DNA of 64,000 nt from Macrocybe gigantea (taxonomy: Eukaryota; Basidiomycota; Agaricomycetes; Agaricales; Callistosporiaceae). Positions 1-12,951 of this stretch are shown piece by piece. Where the stretch lies: contig SJRY01000232.1 of the NCBI GenBank assembly GCA_011319805.1, forward strand, positions 39,831-103,830, written 5' to 3'. Position numbers and translations under genes: made by a program. The number at the start of each line of letters is the position of its first letter. Within the stretch, counting starts at the first letter, position 1. The notes under the pieces are model-generated. The model was not told the origin of the DNA. It made no database searches and saw nothing but the letters and a program-made list of their open reading frames with translations.

Positions 1-8
1 AGTGATCT

Positions 9-144
9 CATAATGCATAAAATGATCATCAGACCTATGCATTATGCGTTATGCATTATGCACACATTTCCCTGCTGCCCAAGCTGGTTCCCGCCCAAAA
101 GCCATGCATTATGAGATTTATGCATGATGACGTTATGCATTATG
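9..144. repeat. Clustered ATGCATTATG palindromic repeats
   Basis: The 10-mer ATGCATTATG occurs four times on the plus strand (37-46, 51-60, 104-113, 135-144) and once inverted (9-18). The stretch is AT-rich and nearly self-complementary around 37-60. It could be the edge of a longer satellite or a decayed transposon end. No coding potential is evident. Confidence 0.6.
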
Positions 145-1495
145 AGATAATCAACTGTACATCCACAACGTACATTCTACCTGTGGCGCGAACCATCTGC
201 TCACCGAACGATCGACTGATTGCATTTGACCCAGGGCAAGCGCCCCTCGCGCGCATACAACGCTGTACAGCGTATGATGCTCGCAACACTCATCGCACTC
301 TCTATCCGGTCCAAGGTCGTGCTCACCGTGCGTGCGGGCAGGGCCAATATCATTGCGCAAGTATCCTTGGGCACCTCGTCAGCCTGATCTGACCTCTCTG
401 GTTTATTTTGTATGTAGGACACCTTAGGGTTAGGATTTCGGCGTTTTACCGGTCTCGGTGGCAAGAGATATGTTGCTATCATATCACCTACCCGTGTGCG
501 CTCTGCTGTTCGTAAGATTTCAGACGTCAGATGTGAATATGCCGGCATTTTGGAACACCTTTGCCTTGCTCGCTGCCCTTTTTTTTCGCTTCCTTCTGTC
601 TTGAACTCGTGTCTCTTACCCTTAGCTGCCTTTCCGACGGGTGGGCAGAGATCCCGCGGAGGGGGGGCGGGGGCCTGCCCTACGACAGCACTGTCTCTGC
701 AGCAAACTGACCTTGTATCTTAGCGTTGTACTTGCGCCGCGAGCCTTGGAACATAGACAAAGGGAGCCCGTCCAGAGCTCGTAATATCAGGACGTGTCTT
801 CGCTTTGCGCATGCCTTCCCAGCATGGTCCCTAGTTATGGCGCTTGAGCGCGTCTGGCCTAGAGAGTCAGGCAATTCGTGAAGACACTCTGCTAACCATC
901 TCGAATTCGTGTTGCCTGGACATGAATACATGCAGCATGCATTCATGTCGAGATGACGCTGCACAGGTAAAAGCAGAGTGGCAGTAGAATGGATATGTAT
1001 TGGAATAACAAGAACGAGAACGAGAACAGCACGAGAATAATAGATAACATTAAGTAAATCTCAGCAAAGTGGGTTGTCTGCTCCAATGCATTGTCAAAGT
1101 TGTCAAAGTTTCTGAACATTCTGATTGATTGCATCCAGTGCAGCATGTGTACGCACATGGAGGGCATTCTGCAGCCAGTAACATGAGATATGAGAAAGTG
1201 GAACAGGTGATAATGACTTGCCTCCATACTGTATCGCCCCTTTACGTTCAGCGTCAGTATAGCTCTGCCCCGAGAGTCAGAACCTGACTAAAACTCACCT
1301 TCCGCCCCGACGGACCTACTTCTAGGTATTTACCTGTCAACGTGAAAGATTAGTGGCAGCTCGTACATATCAAAAGGACCTTACCAGACAAGACTAGCTC
1401 AAATTCAGCCTTGGCCTGTTCGACATGGCTCTGGCAAGCCAGCAGTCGTCCGAGTTCATAATCTGACGCCAAGACAGTTGGTGTTCGGACCACGT
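145..1495. other. Intergenic, no supported gene
   Basis: Short open frames exist on both strands but none resembles a known family, none can be joined into a spliced gene, and none has a convincing start. A G-rich patch lies near 655-670. The right part is the 3' flank of the IML2-like gene. Nothing else is seen here. Confidence 0.5.
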
Positions 1496-3752
1496 CTAAT
1501 GGTAAAAATACTTGCGGGCATGGTATACGATATAATGGTCAAGCTCAATCTTGGGTCCATTCTCGAAGACGCTCATGAATGCAGCCTTGGAATCACGTTC
1601 GGCGTCTTCTCTTGAAATTGTTATGACTTCATCAGGATCCAGCGCTGCATCGGGGTCCTGCGAAGTGTGTCAGTCGCAGCTGAGATGGTATCAAGAACGA
1701 AGAGGATTACCGGGTATGCGACGTAACGGAGGCATACGCCTTCCAAAAACTTGGCCAAGCATAAATCATCATAATGTCCGTCGCTGTGCTTCTCAAGATT
1801 GTCGAGGACGCTGCGAATCTCGGGCAACATTTTACGCATAATTGTGTCGCGCGGCGCATGGGCGATGCCTTGAAATACGTATGCGACCTCAAGAGCGGGC
1901 AGTGCAAGACGATTTTTCTGCGATTGGAATTTGCGTGCCTTGCGTGCGACGAATTTCTGAAATGCATCGTCAGAAAAAATATTTAGAAAGAGGCATGCGG
2001 CGCACCTCTAAAGGAATAGACTTTCCGGCGATTTTTTGTCTCAGGGACGGCACCTTGGCCATTAACGTCGCGGCTTCCTTCCGCTTGTCCTTATCCTCGC
2101 CTGCGAGCTCTAATAGACAGACCGCCATTCCATAAGAGTATATGCATTTTGACCACTATATTCGCATTAGTTCATCCAAGGCAACGAACAGAACTCGGGA
2201 GACTCACGGTTGCCTCTCTTTCCAACTCTTTCCAACACTGCACGCTTGCATCTAGATCCCATAGTGCAAGATTTGCAATAGCGATCTCCCAAAAGGATAT
2301 ATGGTGAAGGTTTCGATACTGCGTCTGAGATTCCATTGCCTTGGTATAATAATAAATTGCTTGCTTTGGTTGAGAGCGGACGAGAGCGAGGCGACCGGCG
2401 CCGAAAAGAAAAAATACACCTGACGAAGGGGGAATCAACAAAAGAGGCGAGGGTAGAAACAGAGAAAAAAGCACACACCATTAGGGAATCGTTTCAATTC
2501 CAGTCTAATATTTTCCTGGCTGTTGAGATGTCCACCCCTTCGAATGTGAAACTGGAAAGAACGAGATGAAAGATAAGGAGAGCCATATCACAGATAGAGC
2601 GACGGACGCCCTCGTCAGCTAATGGCAAGTCAGATGCGAACGTAAAAAGATTGATGTTGTAACTCACCCGCACTGACCGCCGGCTCAGAGGTGTGCTCCG
2701 ACCATCCCCCCGCTCTCATCAGCATCCTTAAACCCAATTGCCTGTCTCCTTTGTATCCAAATAATTCAACGAGCGTCGCGAGTTTGCCGGGCATGAGGCT
2801 GAGTATTATGTTGGACATGCCCACTCCGAGATAGACCCCGGAGCGGAAGTGGGGGTCGACGGATGGATCTTCGAGCAACGTCGATGGGGTACTATCGGTT
2901 GTCGAAGAAGATTGCGAGGCGGTGTAAGCGGAGTCGATGTCCTCAAGGTACTCGCCAAGATGACGATAGATGGAGATTGTGGTTCGCATATTGAGGCTAC
3001 GGCAACGTTAGCAGACCGTTATTAGGGGGACGGTTCACGCACGCTTCCTTGATAAAAGCCAGCCAATCTCCCGAGTACACAATGCCAAGAAGAGCCTGAT
3101 AGAATGTCAGCTTGAGAACGACGCGAAGCAGATAGGATGGCTACCTTTTCAAAGAGACTCTCCGCGTAAACGAGCTCGGCGTGTCGTTCGACAGGGGTCA
3201 TGCTCTTGATAAAGCCGACACTGGACGTGGCAATGGTGGAAACGACATAACCAGCGAGTCGAGAGCCGAGGAACTGGGCTTTCTTGCGGTGCTGACTGGC
3301 AACGTGGTTCCCGCGACGCGTATGTCCGATGGCAGAGAGGAGGTCCTATGAGAAATAGTGAGAGCTGGACGCCGTTGAGACCGACGTAACCAAGCAGACC
3401 TCGTCTTCATACGACATTAGCCCCTTGACGCATTGGATCAGACCGTAACCTGTGGCGAAGTAGAGACGCTCCCTAAATGACGAGTAAGCGAGCACGAAAA
3501 AAAGTCCAGAGCGACAGAAGCGCACTTTTCTTCGTCACTCTTGTGACAATACTCCTCGCTTTCAACCATATGCGACTTGAGAAAATGCTCGAGGGCATAT
3601 TGGACACCGGGTATATCGTCGAGGGCCTGACGAGGGTCATACGGCGTCTTGACTGGCGGGGGTAAGGTGTACGGCGACTTCCAGCCAGACGCAGCGTCAC
3701 CGTTAACTGTTGGCGACGCCGAGCACAGGCTGGGAGAGTCTGGGAGCGCCAT
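1496..3752 (-). CDS. IML2: IML2/TTC39-type inclusion-body clearance protein
   Basis: A multi-exon minus-strand gene. In order the exons read YFATGYGLIQCVKGLMSYED, then DLLSAIGHT, ALLGIVYSGDWLAFIKEA, a long exon with GVYLGVGMSNIILSLMPGKL and GYKGDRQLGLRML, SICDMALLIFHLVLSSFTFE, GVFFLFGAGRLALVRSQP, ISFWEIAIANLALWDLDASV, and a C-terminus ending DHYIVYHARKYFYH. These are the signature segments of the Iml2/TTC39 family, which helps clear protein inclusions at the mitochondrial surface in yeast (family knowledge). Introns are about 45-60 bases. The start is the first in-frame ATG at 3752; the frame is open further upstream only to a GTG at 3827. All visible exons are in frame. Exact exon ends are inferred. 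Confidence 0.85.
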
Positions 3753-3924
3753 GGATGTTGGGAGAGCACGGAAGGAAGGCTTCAGCACCCGAGAGGAGTT
3801 GACGGACGAGTGCACCGAATTTGGCACTCAGGTGACCGCTGATACGCATGCGCCGCCGTTCACGAGACGAGCAATTCTCAATAAAAAAAAAGAAATTTAC
3901 AAGACAATCGTAACAATAAAATCA

Positions 3925-5955
3925 TTAAACGTGTTCGAGGCTCTCTTTCTCTTCCTCCAACGAACCTGAACGCTTCTCTTGAACCTGCGCACTCGGTCCC
4001 GCTGGAGAACGATCTTCCTCCATCATGGCGTCGTCTCTCGCAGCACCTTCTTCGAACGCAGCCTTGTGCTTCTCAAAGTGAGACCCATGGTTTCTAATGA
4101 AGGTCATAATAAAATCAAGTTCGGGTCACCAGAAAAGAAAGTACCCACTCAGGACCGATTATCGTTATGAAGATGACAAAAGCCGACACCACTCCGATCA
4201 AAATTCCCTGCACAGTGGCATAGTCGGGTACGTTTGTCGGTCGACCATCCTTGATGATTGTCGTCCTCAAATTCTTTCCACCTCCTATAAATGCATCAGT
4301 TATGTTTCGCAAGGCAGTGTAAGAGAGAGACGCTCACTAGCTTCAATCTGTGACGCTGCAGAGGAAACCATCTGCGAAAACGCGAAATAGATCATAAACA
4401 CAAAAACTCTGAAAAGAACGAAAAACACTTGCATTGCCCAACTGGTATGCGACGCCAGGGAATGTCGCCCTGAACGCAGGCGGTGACATTTCGGCCAGCT
4501 GGATAGGAATCTAGAACTCGCCACATCGAATCAAGCTATTGACGACAAAACGATCGACTCACAATACCCCATGCGCCTTGAACCCCAAACTGTACGCAGA
4601 AGGCGCCCGCAGCAAGGCCACTAAAGGAAGACGGAAGAATCCAGAGAGGGATAAACGCTGCGATGATGGAATAGGATGAGCGCTCTCTCTCATGAGGTCA
4701 GCTCCGACTCGCCTGCAACAACGCATACAAATATGCTGTCGCGAAAGAGGTTAGCAATGGTAATATACAAGAATACGCAGTGCAGCATACACTATGGTCA
4801 GACGACGGCCAAGATATTGGCTGATATGTCCTGCCACAAGTCCTCCACTTTTGAAAATTTGCAAGTGCAAAAATGGGGACATCGGGTAACAAACGTACAC
4901 TATAGCTCCCTGCCATCACTAGAATCAGGATTCAGGGTCCTCTCGCGATTGATGAGAGTACTCACACAGTTGCCGATAATGGTAGCGACGGTTGCATTGT
5001 GGGGTGTAAAGTTCTTGGACGTTTGAAGATATGTGGGATATAGGTCCTGCGAGCCATGAGAGAGAAAGTTGAAACCTGGGAAACTGAAATGAGCTGTGCC
5101 GAGAGGAATGTTCGCAATCTTCTCACCAGTCATGAGCAGAACGGCGTAGACACACAGCAGCCAGTGTGTCCTGAGCATTTTGCCGGTCTCGTGAATGAAA
5201 TCTTGGTCTTCTTCGACGTGTCAGTTCCCTTGGCCCTCTCCGCAGCCTTTGCTTTGAGGAAGTATTCGCTCTCCGGCAACAGCGCGCGCACAAACGCGGC
5301 AAACATCGAAATGCCAGACGCTGTCCAAAAGAGACTTCTCCACGTCTCCTTCGTCTCGGGAACTAGGCGCAGATTGATGACGGCCGCGAGAAGGTACCCA
5401 ACCGCGTAGCCTTGTTGCAGAATCCCGCTTGCCAGTCCACGCGCCTCGACTGGCAGGTTTTCGAGCGCCGTAGAGGCTGCGAGACCCCAGATGCCGCCCA
5501 TGCCGATGCCGAAGAGGGAGCGGAGTGCCAAGAACTGTCGGAACGTCTGAACGAAGCCGCCGCCAAGTTGAAGGATAGAGATGAGAGCGAGATTGAAGAC
5601 GAGAGGCCATTTACGGCCGAAGCGATCTGAAAGCACGCCGAAAACGACCTGGACAGATTGAGTTCTTTCCGGACGGTCGACGATGGATCGATCGTGAACA
5701 TACCGCGCCGACCGATCGGAACAGCAGCGTCAGTGTGATGGCGGTGGTCTGTTGTGTCGGGTCAGTTGTTAGTTGTTTGTTGCAAGAACGCCACGAACGA
5801 TATCGCTTGTTGACTTGTGAAACTGTGTCTGTAGTCGCGTCACCGTCAGCGAGACTGAGAAAAAGTCGATCGCATCGCACGTCCATGCGAGCCAACTAAA
5901 AAGAATCAAGAGTCAGAAAAACAGCCAAGAGATCCTATCGATTCAGAAACGCCAT
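3925..5955 (-). CDS. JEN1-type carboxylate/lactate MFS transporter
   Basis: Spliced minus-strand gene. Exons read WTCDAIDFFSVSLTVTRLQT, TTAITLTLLFRSVGA, VVFGVLSDRFGRKWPL (the MFS loop 2-3 signature), then RSLFGIGMGGIWGLAASTAL, LPVEARGLASGILQQGYAVG and ALLPESEYFLKAKA, all typical of the SHS/JEN1 family of proton-coupled monocarboxylate permeases in the plasma membrane. The C-terminal exons carry VQGILIGVVSAFVIFITIIG and an acidic cytoplasmic tail ending SLEHV. Introns are about 50 bases, one with a clear CTAAC branch site. The start is uncertain: an ATG at 5955 splices in frame to WLAWTCDAID, but a longer N-terminus from an upstream exon is possible. A D-lactate dehydrogenase lies 46 kb away in the same window. 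Confidence 0.85.
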
Positions 5956-6965
5956 ATAGAGTCAACGTCAAGGGGAGGATATCCAGGGGAGATGAGGGGC
6001 GCAAGGACCAGAAAAGGCTTGGATGGGCTTGGAATCTGTCATAAACTTACCCAGAGAAGAAATGTGCCCATTGCAGCCAGGACAATTCTCCGAGGACGAC
6101 GAGCAGTGGCCGTTGAGCTTCACGTTTTTCTCTGCGGGGGACAAGGTTTCGAAGAAAATAAGGTGCCATTTCTGTGCACAGGGAGAAGCGAAGTGGGAAG
6201 AAACAGAGAAGCCCCGCCGGAAGTGCCCATGGTCCGTCCCTCTATAAAGCGACTGACCTGCAGAGCGTAATCTCCACACGGCTGCGTTTTGATAGGCCCT
6301 CTTACTCCATTCGGTGCAGCGTCGGCAATCTTGGGGCAAACGAATAATAATTTCAGACGACTTCCTCCTCCACTCTGGCTTGTCGCTGACAGCCACTGCT
6401 GAAATCCAAATATCTGCTGTTCACCAAGAGATATATCAAACTGATCAGGGGCTACCCCACAACGCAATCTACTCGCTGGCCCCGCCTCCCCGCACTCGTG
6501 ACCATTCTTGCATGGAGGTAAGCGAATGCTGGAGCTTGCTTGGCTTGGCATGAGATGATGCGTGTCCGCATATCCTGCTGTCTCTCGTGGCACTGATGTT
6601 CCTCCACAAATCCTGTCATCCCTGAGATTTTTCAAGGTCACGAGCGCCTTCAGCTCTGTCGTCTTCGGACATCCGCTCCGTGTGGGGCGGGAGTCCAGTT
6701 GGACGTTTTTGGGCCAAGCCTTACAATCCTGCGCGCCACGAATAAGACGCGACCACAAAATAGGTCATGAGCTCAGCTGTTAGCAAAGTTGTTTTTCCAG
6801 TGCTCATAGGTGATCACGCTGTACGAAGGCAAAAGAATAATCCTTAATGTACCTGATGACCCCTATTGTATCAAGGCCAGGACAGACAAAACGTACAGGT
6901 GAAAAGGGTACAAATGGTGTGGATAAAAGTTTCGCTGGCGCCATAGGGCTTCGTACCCCCATTTG
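5956..6965. other. Intergenic, no recognised gene
   Basis: About 1 kb between the transporter and KRE33. The longest open frame is on the minus strand (6120-6758). It has no recognisable domain, its composition looks random, and it lies between two same-strand genes whose promoter and 3' flank must fall here. I do not call it a gene. Confidence 0.45.
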
Positions 6966-9900
6966 TCAACGTTTGACCTTTTTTCCTCCACGCCGCGTGG
7001 GTTTTTTAACCTTTCCTGTCCCCTGGTCATTCTGTTCATCCGCCGCCTCGTCTGATTTTCGTTTTTGGCCGACCGTCGCAGTCGACTTTACGCTTATAAG
7101 AGTCGATTTGCCAGCCGCTCCTCCATTTCTACCCAAGCTAGCCACCTGAGCTTCGGCCATGGTCCAGTCCGCCGTGCTATCAATGATGGCATATCTAGTT
7201 TCGTAAGGAAGACACCATTAATCTTTGCCATGGCAGAGTGAGACCGAAAGGCAGGGTGGAATAAAATTGAAGTGATCTCGCATAATCCCTGCTCCGCCCG
7301 GAGCTAGCATGAAAAGCAGAAAATGATTAATCGATCACTCACTTTGTCAGATCAAGCGAATCAATCATTTCCCTCTGCTTTTGTCGCAGAGCAGCCCTCG
7401 CTTCATCACCTGCCTCATCCAGCTCGGCTTCCAGACTTTGACTGATGGGTTGGCCATTTAATTCGCCCTGGTCTAGACCAACCCTGGTTCCAACGTCTAC
7501 TCCTGTCTTGCTGGATGCATCAGGAATTTGGGCGCTTATGGCTTCTTTTTGAATGTCGACGAGTCGTTTGCTGATCTTGCGAATAACCTTTGCGAACAAT
7601 GCCAGGGCCTGGGAAACCGGTATCTGAAGTTCTTTCTGCAGGTATCTTTCAGTATAGATATGAAAGCAAAGCGAGAGACAGCACCTCGATTTCTTCTATG
7701 GTCTTGCGCTGCAAACCAAGGGCCAAAAGTATAGAGCTTTGGACGGCACTAAGTTTGACATCATCCCCGAGCCGTCTTTGGAAGTACCACGATGCGGCTG
7801 TAGGAAGTAGATCTAGAATGACGTGGTAATCTAGCATGTTATTGGCATATGACTCTAATCGTTTGAGGTCGAATGCAGTGAAGTGGAGAGACAATTCTGA
7901 CGACGTAAGATCTGGACAAATACATTATCCCCCAGGAAAAGCGACACATGAATGTGGAAAGGACATACCCCTGGAACCTTGATCATTGTGCTTTTTTAAT
8001 CCCGCATTGGTGGCCTCGAGGACGCTCAAGGCCATAACACTTCCGAACTCTCTGAACTTGTAGGACAATAGCGTCAGGAAGCGCCGTCGGAAATCTGAGT
8101 AATAACGGCTCAATGGAATGCTCTTGTCGGGAAAAAATAGAAGCCACCTTTGGCGAATTCTCCCAGCCATTCGAGCTCACTTTCCGTCGAGCTGTTCAAT
8201 CCGCGTACCATGACACACGTATGTTCACCCGTGAGCTCGCTGGACGTTTGACGAAGATACAAAGGCACATATCCTCCTCTCTTCCAAAAGCTGACAAAAA
8301 GTCAAGCGTCAACGCTGTGAGTCCGGAAGACCAGACTCGACTTACCGAAGAAGCTGTGGTGTCAGCCCATACGAGACACCAAGGTAATCAAGGTTCTCGG
8401 GTCTGCGTTCTGTTAGCCGTTGAAGCAATGGAGGCATAGACGACGGCGCCCTAATCGAAAGATCATCGGTGAGGAGAGTAGCGTTCTGCCCAGCGTTGAT
8501 GAATGTCCCGCCTTCCAATACAGAGACAGAGGACAACTTACTGAATCTATCGCAGTTGGATCGGGGTATTGCGGCTCTATGCGGGTTACTTCGTCTAAAT
8601 TGAAGTATTCGCCGCTGTAGAACGAGTTCAGAGCCTGCAGGGCCCTCGATCCGTAACCCATCTACGTGAAGATGTCAAGACTGTCACAACGAAGTAGGGA
8701 ATGGTAACTTACGTCGGCATAGTCAGGATGACATGCTATCCTGACTATCCGGGCGCCGCTCAACATCCCGAAGCGATTTTCTTGGAACTGTTGGCTGACC
8801 AACCAAGGTATCATATCGCCTCCCGGTCGCAACCCTCTTCCCAATCCTTCCATGATAACCTGTTTGCTAATGCTACCCTCCAACGCGACCTGCAAAACGA
8901 CCAAAGGTTCCGGGAGATGGCTTTCATCGTCCTTGATCGGTGGCAAAAGGACAAACAAATGGTGAGCGGGGGCATCAGAAAGGAGCTGTAGGTCATTCGG
9001 CTGGTTCTTATAATGCGATGCAACGTATAATGCCATCATTCGCTGGAGAAAGAGTTCTGACGCAGGATGATAGCTGAATAACGTGTCTCGGCTGACGTAG
9101 AACAGCTCGCACGTCGATGGGTGAGGGCAGCCCTGCGCCGATACAGAGCGAGGAAGTATGGTGGCGTCCAAACAGAGTACACTGTTCAACCATTTTTCAA
9201 TCTGGTCGCCAGCAGAATATCGAATGGGCGTCTCTAATTTGATCTCGCGGAGTGTACGAGCTTTTGGCGGCGCCTTGATTGTCGATTTCTTGGAAGAGGA
9301 CGCAGAGGTAGAGGCAGCATTTGCGGTGTCCTCGTCTTCCGCGGTAGACAGGGTCAGATCTTTGGAGAGCGATGGTCTCGTGCTTTCTCGGAGTTGCTGG
9401 ATAAGTTTGAGTGAGAGAGAACGCCCTGTGCCCTCGTATCCGTTGATCGTAGAAGCCATGAACACCAAATATGGACCTATCAGGTTCTTAACCAAGGGCA
9501 ACGGAATGGCGGCCGCTTCATCGATGATGACTAGCTCAGCTTGTCCTAGCACATGAGCGTCTTCGGGTTGTATATACTTGAGCAGAGTCAATCGGACGCT
9601 GGAAACAGAGCAGAAACTCGGCGACACACTTGTATTGTCTGGCGATGATCTCTGAACACGTTAACCCTCACGATCGCCTTGTTAAAATCCGGATTCGTAC
9701 TCTGTGCGATATCGTAATCCAGATGCTCATCGTAACCAAGAGCATCCATGCCCTTGAATACGAACTCGAAAAGGGTCTTCAAGTTTTCGGGACTAGGGCT
9801 AGTGACAAAGATGTTAGAGTACCCATGAGCGAGTGCAGCCGCAATTGCAAGTCCTAGGGCGGCGCTTTTCCCGCGACCTCGAGCGGCAGTCAAAGTGACA

Positions 9901-10958
9901 GTGGAAGACAAAGTTTTCTCGGCGATGGCGTCGATGAACGTAAGAACAGCCTGAGCTTGGTCCATCGTTCTCGCAAGCTTGATGAGGTCACCGGCAGGTT
10001 TTGTGTCCTCCATTGTTTTCTTGAGATCCGCGAGCTCGTTGTCTAACTCTTTGTTCTTCCCCGGTGCTTGTTCGAGCGGTGCGATGTCCTTTGCGCGAGA
10101 TATTGGCAAAACATTCAATTCGTCGTCAAGCACAAGACAGTCAGGACATGATCCCAGGGACAGGATAAACCGTTCGTTGAACCGAGCGACAACCGAGTCA
10201 TGTGAGGATGTTCGATAACGGGCATGAACGTCCTGAAAACGACTTTGAGTTGGTCATTTATTCTTTTCTTGAAGGGCGGTCATTGAGATGCGGGCATACC
10301 ATTGTCATCGTATAGAGCTGTCTCAGAGATGTCATCGTCTTCAACAGCAACACAATCAACCCCCCACCCTCAACCGTTTCGATCGTCCGGGCGAGTAAAT
10401 TAGGCGTTATAGCCTCAAAGTCCTGCAGAACGAGCATGCCATAGGTATTTCCGAGTATCTTGTGCGACTCTTTGTAATATCTGGGGTTACAGTTCAATCG
10501 CAACAGATTACTTGGAAGTGACAGTGCAACGAACGTATAGCGAATATCTGTTACGGTCACAAAGATTTCGAAAGGATTTTGCTCATTAGGTTCTCGGATT
10601 CCTCGCTTGACATCTCTCTTGATTTTTGCTTCGCGTTTCTTGCGATGTCTGTATGGGCATAGATCAGGCAGTGCGCGGTAGCTAAGCATCGTCCGCGCTC
10701 ACGTCGTAAATCCAAGGTCCTTTTTATAACACCACAGAACTGAAGGCCGAGCAGAAACGCGTGCCTGCGAGAGCAAGAAGTGGAGATTGACGATCTACGA
10801 ATTCTTAGAGTCAGAATTGTGTGCGAACTGTCCCGTAGTAGGGAAAAATATACCTGATCTCTGCCTTTATCGCCGACCAGGACTATGAACGACCTGTGAT
10901 TCTTTTTGACATTGTTGTTTATGAGAATTGGTATGCGAGGGTCCAGTTGCTTGCGCAT
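6966..10958 (-). CDS. KRE33: RNA cytidine acetyltransferase (KRE33/NAT10)
   Basis: Nucleolar ATP-dependent enzyme that makes N4-acetylcytidine in 18S rRNA and some tRNAs. The N-terminus from the ATG at 10958 is MRKQLDPRIPILINNNVKKN, the family signature. Downstream come the DUF1726 part (EIFVTVTDIRYTYYKESHKI), the helicase Walker A loop LTAARGRGKSAALG, Walker B LVIIDEAAAIPLP, the GNAT acetyltransferase part (IVRIACHPDYAD spliced to MGYGSRALQALNSFYSGEYF) and the tRNA-binding C-terminus (LDYLGVSYGLTPQLLRFW, FRRRFLTLLSYKFREFGS). The tail ends in a lysine/arginine-rich nucleolar signal, KKPTRRGGKKVKR. Several short introns; the visible exons join in frame and all key motifs are present. The gene faces the acid phosphatase gene across a 524-base intergenic region. 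Confidence 0.95.
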
Positions 10959-11482
10959 GCCAACGAACAGCTCGACTTGGAGGTGGAAGGCGAAATTTTG
11001 GGTGGATGACTAAGCCAACGTGACGATGCTTCTGCAATAAATCTGCCGAACGCCTCTCGGTTACTCGAAACCAGTCCTCCGTTCGCGAATCGCTAAGTTT
11101 ACAATACAAGGCACCCGTCTGCGAGCAGTTCCGCATTAACGGTATAATCCGACTGCTAAAACATTGCTTTCCGCACCGTGCGCGCCAAAAATAGAATGAA
11201 CGTGCTCTTGCTCCCGCCAATCAGCATCACCGACAGCTTTCATATGGGTGCATACCACGGGACCATCGCACAGCTGACGAGATGCTGATTTTCTCAGACT
11301 GGAGCAGGTGCGTCCACAATTCGACTGATTCCATATGAATTATCTTTTTTGATTGAAAACGTTTCAGTGACAAGATGCGAAATCTCTCTCGTAACCATTC
11401 TGTTCAGAATCTTCAGAATCTATAAAGCCGAGCCCCTGCATGCTCCTTAGACGTCAGAGCCGCTTAGTGACTTTCCCTCGCC
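10959..11482. promoter_or_regulatory. Divergent KRE33 / phosphatase-1 promoter region
   Basis: The intergenic stretch between KRE33 and the first acid phosphatase. It holds the block CGCCAAAAATAGAATGAACG plus TGCTCTTGCT (11183-11212), which recurs upstream of the second phosphatase and of the orphan gene at 15841, and a TATAAAG near 11420 close to the phosphatase start. No gene is supported inside it. Confidence 0.5.
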
Positions 11483-12951
11483 ATGTACGTCCGCCGCGGG
11501 TTCATCTGGACAGCGATCGCAAGCGTCGTTGTCTGCGCCACCACCGAAGCGTACGTACGCACAATATTCATCCATACGCATTCCGTTAAACGTGCTAGCA
11601 TCAATTGCGTTGACAGTGACAAGCATGGACATGTTGATAAGTCTTCCAAGTTCGTCAAGGGCAAAGTCTTCGACCGCTTCGTGACCATCTGGTTGGAGAA
11701 TACCAACTTCAACAGCGCTATGCAGGATCGTTCGTCATGTCCTTCATTTTCACCTTGGCGCTTCACTGACGACGTTATGCAGCTAACTTTCAGGTTTTGG
11801 CCAACCAAGGCTTGATCCTCAATAACTACTTCGGTGTTACCCATCCCTCAGAGCCAAACTACATCTCCGCTGTCGGAGGTGACTACTTTGGCATGGACAA
11901 CGACAATTTGAACGCTGTTCCCAAAAACGTGTCGACCATCGTAGACCTTCTCGAAGAAAAGGGCGTCAGCTGGGCTTCATACCAAGAGGACATGCCGTCT
12001 ACGGGGTTCACTGGCTTCTCTTTCCCCAATCCAAAGACTGGAGCGCAGGATTACGTCCGCAAACACAAGTAAATGGCCTCCTACCTATCATTTCTCTAAC
12101 GTCTTATTTCCTCTTTCCAGCCCCTTGATTATCTACGATTCTGTCGCGACTGTGCCAGCGCGAGCCAATCTCATCAAGAACTACACGCTGTTCGAGCAGG
12201 ACCTTGCCGATAATCGACTCCCTCAATGGATCTTCATGACTCCGAACATGAGTAAATATCCGCATCCGTATCTTCTTTCCATCACTCACTTTATTGTATT
12301 CCCAGCCAACGACGGCCACGATACAAATATTACCTTTGCTGGCAAATACATTCGCAATTTCGTCGAACCTCTCTTGAAGAACAAGAATTTCAACAGCGAA
12401 AAAGCCAAGACCCTCCTCTTCGTCAGTGAGTGCATGAATTCTTCTTTCGTCCACTGAATCTTCTAACGTGAGCGAAATCTCAAGCGTTTGACGAAGACGG
12501 TGGTGACCCACACAACCGTGTCCGATCCATCCTCATGGGCAGCGCACTTCCTCACAACCTCATCGGCAAGCAGGACGATACTTACTATGACCATTACTCA
12601 GAGATCTCCACGGTTGAGGCAAACTGGGACCTCCATACGCTTGGCCGCTACGATGTTGGTGCCAATGTGTTCAAGTTTGTGACGGAGAAGACGAAGGACA
12701 CTATTCGTATTCCTCAGAACCCTCCTCTCAACGAGACATTCCTGACCTCTTCGTACCCCGGTATCTTCAACTCGCATATCAAAGCTCCCCTTCCCATTCC
12801 GAACACTAACCTGGTTGTGAACGAAAGGAAGGTACTTCCTCAGGTCGTGAAAACGTGGGGCCACAAAGACTTGCAGCGTTGCACTGTCTATCATGGCCAG
12901 CTGGAATTGCCTTCGGCGTCCAACCCTCCTGTACTGCCTGAGGGATGCTGA
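11483..12951 (+). CDS. Secreted acid phosphatase, phosphoesterase family, copy 1
   Basis: Hydrolyses phosphate monoesters outside the cell. It starts at ATG 11483 with a signal peptide (MYVRRGFIWTAIASVVVCAT). A short intron follows and the mature protein carries VKGKVFDRFVTIWLENTNF, GLILNNYFGVTHPSEPNY, AVGGDYFGMDNDNLNAVP, SWASYQEDMP, LPQWIFMTPNMTNDGHDT and TFDEDGGDPHNRVRSILMGS. These are the conserved blocks of the phosphoesterase (PF04185) acid phosphatases of fungi, including the metal-binding Glu/Asn in WLENT and the His in THPSEP. At least five short introns. It ends NPPVLPEGC. A close paralogue follows 840 bases downstream on the same strand, indicating tandem duplication. Confidence 0.9.

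Noticed and set aside
6120..6758. 212-codon minus-strand frame between the transporter and KRE33
   Set aside because: No domain, starts within intergenic sequence, composition looks random, and no splice partners were found.
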